Assembly (NCBI GenBank): GCA_031376455.1
Contig: JANMDU010000056.1
Span: forward strand, 1 to 29,827
Length of the DNA stretch: 29,827 bases
From: JANMDU01 sp031376455
GTDB lineage: Bacteria; Pseudomonadota; Gammaproteobacteria; Burkholderiales; Burkholderiaceae_C
Reading direction: 5' to 3'
Shown here: piece by piece, positions 15,084-23,793 of the stretch
How the letters are laid out: every line of letters begins with the position of its first letter
Position numbering within the stretch: position 1 is the stretch's first letter
Program-made: the position numbers and the translations under genes
Notes under the pieces: generated by a model
What the model saw: only the letters and a program-made list of their open reading frames with translations
Database searches by the model: none
Told to the model about the DNA's origin: nothing

Positions 15084-15890
15084 ATGACACTGAAAATTGC
15101 GACGTGGAACGTTAACTCCCTCAACATCCGAGCCAATCAAGTGCTCGAATGGCTCGCGACTCAACCTGAGGGCGAGAAGATCGATGCGCTCGGCTTACAA
15201 GAGCTGAAGATGACGGATGATAAATTTCCGTTTGCTGACTTTGAAGCGGCAGGCTACAGCGCGCAAGCTTTTGGCCAGAAGACGTACAACGGCGTGGCTT
15301 GGCTCACGCGCAATGAATCCATCAGTGCAGTCACCGATGTGCAGAAAAACATTCCTGGCTTCGAAGACGAGCAAAGCCGCATCATCGCCGCCACACTGCA
15401 AACAAAGCTCGGCAGTGTGCGCGTGGTCAACGGCTATTTCGTCAATGGCGAAGCGCCGACCAGCGATAAATTCAAATACAAAATGCGCTGGCTTAAAGCC
15501 TTGCGCGAATGGCTTGCCACTGAGCTCGCAGCGCATCCGCAGCTCGTGCTGGTGGGTGATTTCAACATCACCTTTGACGACCGCGACACGCACGACCCCG
15601 TTGGCTTGGCAGGCACGATTCACCACACCGAGGCCGAGCGCGAGCAGTTCCAACACATCCTCGATCTGGGCTTCACGGATGCCTTCAGAATGTTTGAGCA
15701 AGTGCCCAAGCTCTACAGTTGGTGGGATTATCGCGAGCTGGCTTTTCGCCGCAACAAAGGCATGCGGATCGACTACACACTCGTCAGCGATGCTTTGAAA
15801 CCGCGCGTGCAAAGCTGCATCATCGACAAAGCGCCGCGCAAAAACGAGCGGCCTTCAGACCACACACCTGTGGTCTGTTCCTTAGGCTAA
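15084..15890 (+). CDS. xthA: Exodeoxyribonuclease III (AP endonuclease)
   Basis: ExoIII cuts DNA at abasic sites and removes blocked 3' ends in base-excision repair. The 268-residue product has the full EEP-nuclease set: IATWNVNSLNIR, LGLQELKM with metal-binding Glu40, GYFVNGE, VLVGDFNI, a loop with YSWWDYR, RIDYTLVSD, and the terminal SDHTPVV with catalytic Asp259 and His260. Length equals E. coli ExoIII. The start is preceded by a REP-like repeat and shows no clear Shine-Dalgarno sequence. The last ten codons form the first unit of a 31-bp tandem repeat that continues past the stop codon. Confidence 0.96.
   Translation: MTLKIATWNVNSLNIRANQVLEWLATQPEGEKIDALGLQELKMTDDKFPFADFEAAGYSAQAFGQKTYNGVAWLTRNESISAVTDVQKNIPGFEDEQSRIIAATLQTKLGSVRVVNGYFVNGEAPTSDKFKYKMRWLKALREWLATELAAHPQLVLVGDFNITFDDRDTHDPVGLAGTIHHTEAEREQFQHILDLGFTDAFRMFEQVPKLYSWWDYRELAFRRNKGMRIDYTLVSDALKPRVQSCIIDKAPRKNERPSDHTPVVCSLG
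15856..15877 (+). terminator. Hairpin at the xthA 3' end
   Basis: CAGACCACA and TGTGGTCTG form a perfect 9-bp stem around a CACC loop, followed by TTCCTT. It lies inside the last codons of xthA, 13 nt before the stop, and its T-run is poor, so a terminator role is uncertain. Confidence 0.4.
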
Positions 15891-15984
15891 TCACACACCT
15901 GTGGTCTGTTCCTTAGGCTAGTCACACACCGGTGGCCTGTTCGTTAGGCTGATCACTCACTTGTGGTCTGCTCACTGTGCTGAT
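15861..15984. repeat. Four-copy 31-bp tandem repeat spanning the xthA stop
   Basis: Units start at 15861, 15892, 15923 and 15954. Units 1 and 2 differ at one base, unit 3 at about five, and unit 4 more. Unit 1 encodes the last ten residues of ExoIII plus its stop, and the array then fills the gap to the convergent tpsA stop at 15989. Sequence identity decreases away from xthA, as expected if the gene's 3' end was the source of the duplication. Confidence 0.9.
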
Positions 15985-15988
15985 CAAC

Positions 15989-18900
15989 TCAGCGCAGGCA
16001 AATCGGCGCGCCGCCTTCGGCTTGCACATCCTCCCTAGCGTCTGGACGCTGGTCTGTCGTGTTGCCACTGTTGTTGGTGCTGATCTGCGAGCCCGACGGT
16101 GCCAGTGTGGCCAACACGATATTTTGTAGGAGCAAGTTATCTTGAATGACCGGTGCGATGAGGAATGCGACAAACGTTGGCGTACTGTTTGGAGGAATGA
16201 CGACAGGCGGGATCACGACAGGGGGAACAGAAGGGATGCCAATGATCGAGGCAGTGGCGGCATTGTCACTCGGATTTTGATCATAGAGATTCATCGCGTC
16301 GGCACTGACAGTCGTGCCTGCTGTTCCTACAGGTACTGTGAGCACCAAGCCCTGTGTTTGCCCAACTCCTAACGTGAATACTGAATTCTGCGCCACCCCA
16401 CCGATAACTATCGTGCTCGTAAACTGCGCACTCACCGATCCTGTGTTGACGTAAGTCACGATCGCTGTCGTGGTGAATCCCGCCGTGACACTGGCTGGGC
16501 TAGAGATCGTCGTGATCACATTGGGCAGCAGTGCAGCTGTGCCCGCCGTGCTAACGTTATCAATCGGGTTCAGATCAGGCAAAGTTGTGCTGCCTGTGTT
16601 GATCGAAATATTGATCACCGTTCCGGCAATCATCACGTTTTGAGAGTTGGTGACGCTGCTATTGGGCGGCAGCGTGATCGGGCCAAGTGTGGTCGTCACG
16701 CCATTGGCCAGCAGGAAGGGCGTGAAAGTGGTGGTGAATGCGCTGTTGTTGGTGAACGTGTAAGTCACTGGCACGATAGACCCCGCAGGCGCTGAGGCTG
16801 GGGCGGTGATCAGCGTGGCCACATCGGTAGAGGGCGGCGGGATCACGATAGGCGGGATGCCTGCAATCAAAGTGCTGGCGGCATTGTCACTCGGGTTTTG
16901 ATCGTAGAGATTGATCGCATTGGCGCTCACGGTGGCGCCGGCTGTGTTGCCCACTGGCACGACAAACGTCAAGCTCTGGGATAACCCTGCTCCCAGCGTG
17001 ATCACGGAATTCTGCGTCACGCCGCCAATCACGACAGTGCTCGTAAATTGCGAGCTCACCGTGCCTGTGTTGACATAGGTGACCACCGCTGTGACGGTGG
17101 TACCCACAGTTGCGCTGGACGGATTGGAGATGGTCGTGATCACATTGGGCAAGAGCGCCGCAGTGCCCGCTGTGCCGATATTGTTGGCGGGATTCAGATC
17201 CGGCAACGTTGAGCTGACTGTGTTGACCGTCACATTGATCGCATTGCCTGCGATCATCACGTTTTGTGAGTTCGTGACACTGCCATTTGGTGGCAATGTC
17301 ACTGCGGCCAGCGTTGTGGTCACGCCATTGGCCACCAGCAAGGGTGTGAAGGTGGTGGTGAATGCGCTGTTGTTAGTGAAGGTATAGGTCACCGGAACGA
17401 TTGAACCCGCAGGCGCTGCGGAGGGGGCCGTGATCACCGTTGAAATATCGGTGATGAACGCTTGCAAACTTCCCGAAGCCGCGTTGTTGCCTAAGCCTGT
17501 CTCGGGCACGCTAGAGCCCACCGCACTGATGCTCACGACCGCGCCGGTCGTGCCCACCAGCACTGGCAGCGAAACCGCTGTGCTCCCGCCGGGGCCAAGG
17601 ATCAGGGGCGCTCCGGTGCTGGTCACACCATCAATGACGATGTTGGGCGTAAATGTGGTGGTCGCCGCGCCGTTGTTGGTAAACGTGTACGTACCAGTGG
17701 CAAAAGTACCGGGAATACTGCCGATGGGCAAAACCAAAGTCGTGCTGATATCGGCGAATAGCGGCGCTAAGCTGGCGTTTGCGGCGTTGTTGGCGACGTT
17801 GCTCTCGGCAAGCGTCGTCGATCCCAAGATAGCGCTGACAAGGCCGATATTGGCGCTGACTGTGCCACCTGCTGGTGTGGAGGTCACCACAACAGAGACG
17901 GAAGTCGAGCCATTGGCGCCAACAAGAACAGGGAAGCTCTGCGTCACGCCATTGATCACAGCGGTGGCGGTAAAGGTGCTTGTGAGCGGCGAGAGGTTGG
18001 TGAAAGTGATCACGCCTGTGCCCGTCGTGCCCACTGGCAAACCGGAAGGCAAAGCGATGGTGGTGCTGACATCCGGTTGAGGGACAACGATAGCAACAAT
18101 ACTCGCCACAGAAGCACTGACTTGTTCTAACGTAGCAATTGGCCGAGTCGGATAAGTCAAAGCAAGGGTCACACTGTTGGCTCCTGCATAAATCAAAGCA
18201 TGCGATGCGCTGCCGCTGCCAACGACAAATAAAGGAGCTTCAGACAGCGAGACAGAGCCAGTGGTTGTCACCAAAGCGAACGTGTTTGTCCCAATTCCAG
18301 CGTCGAGGAAGACTGAGCCAGTCAGAGTGATGTTGCCATTGGAGACAATGCGTGCATTCGTTGCAACGCCATTGCCCGCCTCCAGGGTAATGCCAGAGCC
18401 TGTTGTGATTTGCACGCCAGCACCACCCGAGATGATTGCATCTGTATTTAGCGATGGATTGTCTCCGTTTCCGCTCAGTTTGACTGTGTTGGTCACCTCT
18501 AACGTAACTAGACCATTGGCAGTGATGCCATAAATGGCGTTATTGGCAGAGCCATTGGTGGCTCCGATGTCTAGGTCATTCGTACGGATGTACGCATTGC
18601 CCAATGTCTTGATGCCAGTACTGGAATTTTTAGCACCACTTGCTTTGATATTTAAGACGGAGGCATCGACATTAATATCACCGGTGGCCTTGATCGTTGC
18701 GCCTGCGTTGTTGCCCGCGCCACTCGTCAAGTTGATCGCTACCGCGTTCACGTTAATCGAGCCTTGATTAGTGATGCTGGCAAACGAGTCTGTGCCGCTG
18801 CCCCCCGTCACATCTAAGCCCCTCGCGCTGATGATGCTGAGTTGCCCACCCATCGATTCGATACGCGCACTTGACTGCGCGCCTGCGCCGCCAGACAGGC

Positions 18901-21900
18901 TGATGGCTTGATCTGTATTGGTCATGTTTAACGTCACGCCTGCTGAGCCGTATATGACAGCAGATGAATCACCCGAGCTTGCATTATTTGAACTTTCAAC
19001 CGCTATCTTGAAGCCCGCCGTTACAGAGACGATCCCGGTGGCCGTGATGCCAAACAACACATTGTTGGTCGGGCCATCTGTGGCGTTGATGCTCAGACCA
19101 TTCGTGTCGATACTCACATCGCCAGCTGCCTTGATGCCAGTGTTGGAATTTTTTCCACCGCTAGCATCAATCAAAATATTTCTAGCGAGGCTCGCCATCG
19201 TGATGCTGACATCGCCCGAGGAATCGATGGATGCACCTGATCCGACGCCCGTGCCAGTGCGCAAGGTCATATCGCCACTGATGATATTGATCGCACCACC
19301 GCCTCTCGTGGCGACGACTGCTTTGGCATTGTTGTTAAAGCCGCCTTCTATACGTACTGAACTGGCATTGAGATTGACACTTCCACCGCCCAAAGCCTCA
19401 ATTGCGCTGGTTTGATTCACGTCCGCAACGAATGAATTCACATTCAAACTGTTTCCCGCAGAAACCTGCACACCATCTACGCCCGATGTGACTATCGCAG
19501 ATGCGCCTTGGTAGGCTTTAATACCCACCTCGCCTTGACCTGTAGCTGTGCTTAGCGCGATCAACTCGACCCGGCGACCCAGCACATCAGCATTTTGATC
19601 CACGCCAGCATCAATACTGATGTTGCCTCCAGCATTCAGCGTCACGAGGCCGCTTGTCGTGCTGTTGCCAACCGTCGCACCAACAATATCAATATTTCCT
19701 GTGGCGACCACAGAAAGTGTATTGCCCGCAGAGATGCGTGTGGTGTGTGTCGCGTCACTTCCACCTTGTACCCTGATTGAGTTGGTAATCAATGGCGCTT
19801 GTGCTCTGAGCACCATCGACGTGCCCGCTTGCAATTCAATGGTGCCAGCACTGCTGGCCCCGCCAATGACGATGCCGTCACTCGAACTCGCATCCCTCGC
19901 CTGCAAATCCATTGTTTGATTAGCCACTACATTAAGTGGCTGTCCGTTGGCCTGCGCGATCTGGATTTGCCCGTTTCCTGAGCTTGAGCCAGCGCGCATT
20001 TTGATAACGTCCCCGGCAACATCAGCCGAGCCTGATTCGCTGACGAGAGCGCCGATCAAGATATTGCCTTTGTCGTTGATGACTTCCAGCGTGTCGGAAA
20101 CCAATGCCGCGTAATTAGGATTGAACACAGAAGGCGCAAGCCGGAAAGTAGCTGTGTTCGCTCCGTCTTTAATGTAAGCACTGCCGGCGCCAGATGCGTA
20201 AAGGGATAAATCAACCGTTGTGGATGTGGCAGAGCCAAAAGGACTCACTAAGATGGAATTTGTACTCGAACCGATGTTGCCAGCTTGTGTGCTGAGTACA
20301 ACGCGCCTTGCGAGCAACTGCTCTGCGCCGCCACTTCGCGTGATGCCCGTTTGCGCCTGCGCTTGGATCGTGCCAGCAGTCACGTTGGTTAAAAAGATAT
20401 CGCCGCCTGAGCCCGCTCCCGCGCCAGCTTGTACGATGAGGTTCACTGAATCTGGGTCTCGCATCGTGATGGAGCCACCTGTCATGTCAATCCTACCGAT
20501 GCCTGCATCGCGATCAGCTGGCAGCGCTGACGAATTGGCAATGATCAGCAAGGAGTGTGCAGGTGTGAAGGAATATCCACCGAAGTTCACCGCACTGTTG
20601 ATCATCACGCTTCGACCAGCTTCGAGCACAAGATGTTGCGCCTGACCACTAAAACCTACTGTAAAAAAGGCATTGATGAAAATATCGTTGCTGGCTTGGA
20701 GAGTGACTGTACCGATGGTGGAGCTGAGAACACCTGCATCAATAAAGAAATCGTCGGTGCCGCCTGAAGGAAACGAAATCGTCGTGCTGAATGTTGACGT
20801 GCCGCTAGCCACGACATAAATATTCTTAGGATCGAGCAGCAGCGAACCAGCCTGCCCGTTAGCCGCTGTGGTGTTCACAACGCCGTGATAACCCAGCCTT
20901 TGCTTGCCAGAGACTTCGACTCGCCCGCCGTTGCCAGACTCCTGCCCGCCTTTGGATTCGATCTTGCCCGCGAACCATGTATCGCCATCGCTCCACACCA
21001 CTACTTGACCTCCGTTGCCTGCAGCCAGTGCATTCACATTGATACGGGTATCTTGATCGACAAAGGTTTGACTAGCATTACGAATGGCGCTGTCTTTACC
21101 TTGCCAGCCTCCGCCAACGCTGACCGAGCCGCCGCCAGCTGAGCCACTGGCGCTGATCGTTGCGCCTTGCAAGGCAATGCGCGTACCCTCAAGTGAAATG
21201 TTGCCACCTCGGCCTCGCTGGCCTTGCGCATCGGTGATACCGTCGGCTGTGATCGTGCCCGTCACTGTGAGCTGGTCTGCCGCGCGCAACACAATTCGCC
21301 CACCTTCTATGCTGGCTTGGCGCGCATCAATGATGCCGCTGTGACGCAGTTGACCAGCGAACAAGCCGACGGCTTCGCCTTCGATGCGGCCAAGATTAAT
21401 GGCGCTGTTGCTAGGCGCTTGCAATTCGAGCATGATGCCATCGAGCCCGCGACCCATCAGCTGCACGCGCTGGCCCGCCGCAAGCGTTACTGCGCCATTC
21501 GGTGCTTGGATCAAGCCAGAAGCGCCCACGCCAATATCGGGAGCGATCAGCACAATATCTCCGCTTTGCGAACGAATCATGCCATCGACCTGTATGCGGC
21601 CTGTGCCACCTGCGCTATCAAAGCGCAATCGATCCAGCTGTGCATTGGCCTCCGTGGCATTAAGCGCACTACCCACAAAGCCTGCGGTATCTACCACAGC
21701 GCCCGAGCCAATCACCAAGCCCGCCGGGTTGACCAAAATGACGCGTCCATTGGAGTTTAGATTGCCATAAATTGTCGAGATGTTGCCGCCCGTGACGCGA
21801 TTCATCACTGAGGAGCTGCTGCTCTGCTGCTGAAAATTCACGCCTGCTCCAGAGCCGATGTTAAAACTGTTCCAGTTGATCACAGCGCCGGGCGTGTTGA

Positions 21901-22126
21901 TCACATTCATCTGCGCGCCGTGGGTGTTGATGGTGGCTTGGCCGTTGACAACTGTCGCGCCTTGGGGCAAGGTGACGTTTTGCGCTAATACGGCCTGATG
22001 GCTCAAAGCGCAGGCTATGAAGCTCAGTAAAGCGGCCCCATACAAAGCAGCTTGAAGTACCCGCTCGCGCAAGCCGTTGCATGTCAGCCAGAAGGCGTGT
22101 AGTTTCTCGTTCGATTTGCAATTCAT
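15989..22126 (-). CDS. TpsA-type giant exoprotein (filamentous-haemagglutinin N-terminal domain, CARDB-like repeats)
   Basis: This is the secreted partner of a two-partner (type Vb) secretion system. The 2045-residue product starts with a long signal peptide (about 1-48, cleavage near VLAQ). The TPS domain (about 49-300) carries GVNFQQQSSSSSVMNRVTGG and VNPAGLVIGSGAVVDTAGF (133-137 is the NPNGI-like motif). A long Asn/Gly/Ser/Ala-rich beta-helix region runs to about 1340. Six CARDB-like repeats of about 100 residues follow (about 1345-1990), and a Pro-rich spacer leads to the C-terminal ICLR. Its only cysteine outside the signal peptide is in that tail. I start at the ATG at 22126, which overlaps the tpsB stop (TGATG) and has GGAG 6 nt upstream; an ATG at 22138 would add four residues. 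An adhesin or biofilm role is inferred from the family. Confidence 0.93.
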   Translation of the reverse strand: MNCKSNEKLHAFWLTCNGLRERVLQAALYGAALLSFIACALSHQAVLAQNVTLPQGATVVNGQATINTHGAQMNVINTPGAVINWNSFNIGSGAGVNFQQQSSSSSVMNRVTGGNISTIYGNLNSNGRVILVNPAGLVIGSGAVVDTAGFVGSALNATEANAQLDRLRFDSAGGTGRIQVDGMIRSQSGDIVLIAPDIGVGASGLIQAPNGAVTLAAGQRVQLMGRGLDGIMLELQAPSNSAINLGRIEGEAVGLFAGQLRHSGIIDARQASIEGGRIVLRAADQLTVTGTITADGITDAQGQRGRGGNISLEGTRIALQGATISASGSAGGGSVSVGGGWQGKDSAIRNASQTFVDQDTRINVNALAAGNGGQVVVWSDGDTWFAGKIESKGGQESGNGGRVEVSGKQRLGYHGVVNTTAANGQAGSLLLDPKNIYVVASGTSTFSTTISFPSGGTDDFFIDAGVLSSTIGTVTLQASNDIFINAFFTVGFSGQAQHLVLEAGRSVMINSAVNFGGYSFTPAHSLLIIANSSALPADRDAGIGRIDMTGGSITMRDPDSVNLIVQAGAGAGSGGDIFLTNVTAGTIQAQAQTGITRSGGAEQLLARRVVLSTQAGNIGSSTNSILVSPFGSATSTTVDLSLYASGAGSAYIKDGANTATFRLAPSVFNPNYAALVSDTLEVINDKGNILIGALVSESGSADVAGDVIKMRAGSSSGNGQIQIAQANGQPLNVVANQTMDLQARDASSSDGIVIGGASSAGTIELQAGTSMVLRAQAPLITNSIRVQGGSDATHTTRISAGNTLSVVATGNIDIVGATVGNSTTSGLVTLNAGGNISIDAGVDQNADVLGRRVELIALSTATGQGEVGIKAYQGASAIVTSGVDGVQVSAGNSLNVNSFVADVNQTSAIEALGGGSVNLNASSVRIEGGFNNNAKAVVATRGGGAINIISGDMTLRTGTGVGSGASIDSSGDVSITMASLARNILIDASGGKNSNTGIKAAGDVSIDTNGLSINATDGPTNNVLFGITATGIVSVTAGFKIAVESSNNASSGDSSAVIYGSAGVTLNMTNTDQAISLSGGAGAQSSARIESMGGQLSIISARGLDVTGGSGTDSFASITNQGSINVNAVAINLTSGAGNNAGATIKATGDINVDASVLNIKASGAKNSSTGIKTLGNAYIRTNDLDIGATNGSANNAIYGITANGLVTLEVTNTVKLSGNGDNPSLNTDAIISGGAGVQITTGSGITLEAGNGVATNARIVSNGNITLTGSVFLDAGIGTNTFALVTTTGSVSLSEAPLFVVGSGSASHALIYAGANSVTLALTYPTRPIATLEQVSASVASIVAIVVPQPDVSTTIALPSGLPVGTTGTGVITFTNLSPLTSTFTATAVINGVTQSFPVLVGANGSTSVSVVVTSTPAGGTVSANIGLVSAILGSTTLAESNVANNAANASLAPLFADISTTLVLPIGSIPGTFATGTYTFTNNGAATTTFTPNIVIDGVTSTGAPLILGPGGSTAVSLPVLVGTTGAVVSISAVGSSVPETGLGNNAASGSLQAFITDISTVITAPSAAPAGSIVPVTYTFTNNSAFTTTFTPLLVANGVTTTLAAVTLPPNGSVTNSQNVMIAGNAINVTVNTVSSTLPDLNPANNIGTAGTAALLPNVITTISNPSSATVGTTVTAVVTYVNTGTVSSQFTSTVVIGGVTQNSVITLGAGLSQSLTFVVPVGNTAGATVSANAINLYDQNPSDNAASTLIAGIPPIVIPPPSTDVATLITAPASAPAGSIVPVTYTFTNNSAFTTTFTPFLLANGVTTTLGPITLPPNSSVTNSQNVMIAGTVINISINTGSTTLPDLNPIDNVSTAGTAALLPNVITTISSPASVTAGFTTTAIVTYVNTGSVSAQFTSTIVIGGVAQNSVFTLGVGQTQGLVLTVPVGTAGTTVSADAMNLYDQNPSDNAATASIIGIPSVPPVVIPPVVIPPNSTPTFVAFLIAPVIQDNLLLQNIVLATLAPSGSQISTNNSGNTTDQRPDAREDVQAEGGAPICLR
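16230..17449 (-). repeat. Two-copy ~620-bp internal duplication in tpsA
   Basis: Two blocks of about 207 residues, beginning DISTVITAPSAAPAG (from about 17449) and DVATLITAPASAPAG (from about 16825), are closely similar at protein and DNA level. Matching sites are offset by 621-624 bp; for example CATTGTCACTCGG occurs at 16261 and 16882. Each block contains two CARDB-like domains, so the array grew by a two-domain unit. Confidence 0.88.
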
Positions 22127-23778
22127 CAAAATCTCCATCCGAGATTAACGTAAGTCAGGTGAGCGCCCTTTTGCGGCGCTGCCGGGTTAACCACCAAAGA
22201 TTGCTGACTGCTGCCCAGCAGGTAGCCGTAATCGAACGAGGCAAACAAGCCATTGGCATGGCTATAACGCAGGCCGATACTCGCGCTGCTTAAGCGATCA
22301 CTGCTGGGCTTGGTGGAAGAGACGGCGCGATTGGCGAGCAAGGCGCTATCCAAGCCCACCAAAAAACGCAGTCCATTCCAAGCAGGGCTGAGCAACTCCA
22401 AAGAGCCGGCCACACCGCCATCAGAAGATACACCGGGCGAACCCTTTACATAGCCTAAGCCGCCAACAGACAGCTGCTCTGCGCCGATTAAAGCAGTGCT
22501 CGCTGCTTGGGCTTGGGCTTTAGCGGTTAAGGCCCAAGCACCAAAATTTCGGTTGTGCGTGACGGAGGCGCGCAGCGCCTGCCAGCTTGATGTGCTGATG
22601 CGCGCATCCTCGCTTTTGTAAGTCGCCAGATCGTTGTTTGGGCCGCTGTTGCTGTTAAAAGCAAATTCTGTGGCGATCAAAGTGCGCTGGCCGCTGCGCT
22701 CGCCGGTGAGCGAGTAGCCCATCACGATCGGGCGCGAGCGCCGCTCGCCGCTCACCTGCACACCATTCACGGTGCTGGGCAGCGAGACTTTGTCGTCGAG
22801 CCGCGCAGACAGAAGCTGACGATATTCGCCAAGCAAGCCTAAATGCTGTGTGTAGCCCACGCCCCAATTGCGGCTCGCGCCCGCGGTGGTGAACGCGCCG
22901 AAATCACCTTTTACCGTTGAGTAGGCCGCACTGAATTGCCACACACCTCGCATTCTGTAAGCGGGAATACGATAGCCCAGGCCGATTTGCTTGACAGCTT
23001 TTGGGTTGTCCAGCGATGTTGTGAGTGCCAAATCAGCTTGATGATCACGCCCCCATAAATCAGAATGGCTCATCGCAGCGATCACACGATCTCGCCCCGT
23101 TTCTTTGGAGCCCCCATTGCTCATGCTGATTGAGCCCGCCCATGATCTCGATGCCTCGCGCACACGAATCACTGCATCAATAGCATCCGGCGTCTCAGAC
23201 TCGCGCAAGATCACCGTGGTTTGCTTGCCAATAGACTCATTGGCAATAAACGACTGAATCGCTAGATGCTGAAGCTGTGGCGTCGCCCCCTCTTGCAACT
23301 CGGGCAGGCTTCGGCGCAACTCCTCAATAGCAAAGCGCTGTTGCCCTTCGACGGTGACTTTACCGATTTTGAATTTCACAACCTGCAACTGGATCACAGG
23401 CGCATCCACCGCTTGTGGCACGAGACCCACTTTGTAAAGCCCAAAGCCGGCATCGCGCAAGGCATTCTCTAGCGCCTGTGTGGCTTGGCTTAAAGTATCG
23501 AGATCAGCCGGCCGGCGCAGATACGGCGCAAGCAAAGAAAGAGTATGCGCCTCGCTGAGCGGGTTATCACCCAATACTGAAAAGCCGCGAATGGGAATGG
23601 AAATTGGGACAGCCGGAGTGCTGACGGCGGGCGCTGCTGGCGAGGACGTCGCTGCATGGGGCGTTTGCGCTTGAGCGGCCGGCATCAAACTAGCCATAGC
23701 CGTCACAGCGAACAAGGCTATGGACACATCAAGGCCTCGGTTGGGAGAAATGTTTGACTCGTACATATTGTTCATCAT
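22126..23778 (-). CDS. TpsB/FhaC/ShlB-family outer-membrane transporter
   Basis: TpsB proteins move their TpsA partner across the outer membrane. The 550-residue product has a signal peptide (cleavage near AQAQT, residue 37), an Ala/Pro-rich linker, and two POTRA-like domains (about 61-135: IPIRGFSVLGDNPLSE onward; about 136-207: IGKVTVEGQQRFAIEELRR). A 16-strand-type beta-barrel follows (about 210-550) with alternating aromatic/polar strands, ending in VNLGWRF. The terminal Phe is the usual outer-membrane insertion signal. The gene lies 15 nt after the FecR-domain gene and overlaps tpsA by one base, so all three are likely one operon. ATGs at 23778 and 23775 are both possible starts. Confidence 0.93.
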   Translation of the reverse strand: MMNNMYESNISPNRGLDVSIALFAVTAMASLMPAAQAQTPHAATSSPAAPAVSTPAVPISIPIRGFSVLGDNPLSEAHTLSLLAPYLRRPADLDTLSQATQALENALRDAGFGLYKVGLVPQAVDAPVIQLQVVKFKIGKVTVEGQQRFAIEELRRSLPELQEGATPQLQHLAIQSFIANESIGKQTTVILRESETPDAIDAVIRVREASRSWAGSISMSNGGSKETGRDRVIAAMSHSDLWGRDHQADLALTTSLDNPKAVKQIGLGYRIPAYRMRGVWQFSAAYSTVKGDFGAFTTAGASRNWGVGYTQHLGLLGEYRQLLSARLDDKVSLPSTVNGVQVSGERRSRPIVMGYSLTGERSGQRTLIATEFAFNSNSGPNNDLATYKSEDARISTSSWQALRASVTHNRNFGAWALTAKAQAQAASTALIGAEQLSVGGLGYVKGSPGVSSDGGVAGSLELLSPAWNGLRFLVGLDSALLANRAVSSTKPSSDRLSSASIGLRYSHANGLFASFDYGYLLGSSQQSLVVNPAAPQKGAHLTYVNLGWRF

Positions 23779-23793
23779 TTTTCTTGAGTCCCT

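Noticed and set aside
15861..15984. Possible CRISPR array
   Set aside because: The four 31-bp units are contiguous with no spacers and the first unit is coding; this is a tandem repeat.
17079..19415. Several long plus-strand open frames inside the TpsA gene (up to 216 codons)
   Set aside because: They are antisense to a repetitive, stop-poor gene, have low-complexity Val/Pro/Thr/Ala composition and no ribosome-binding sites or family motifs.
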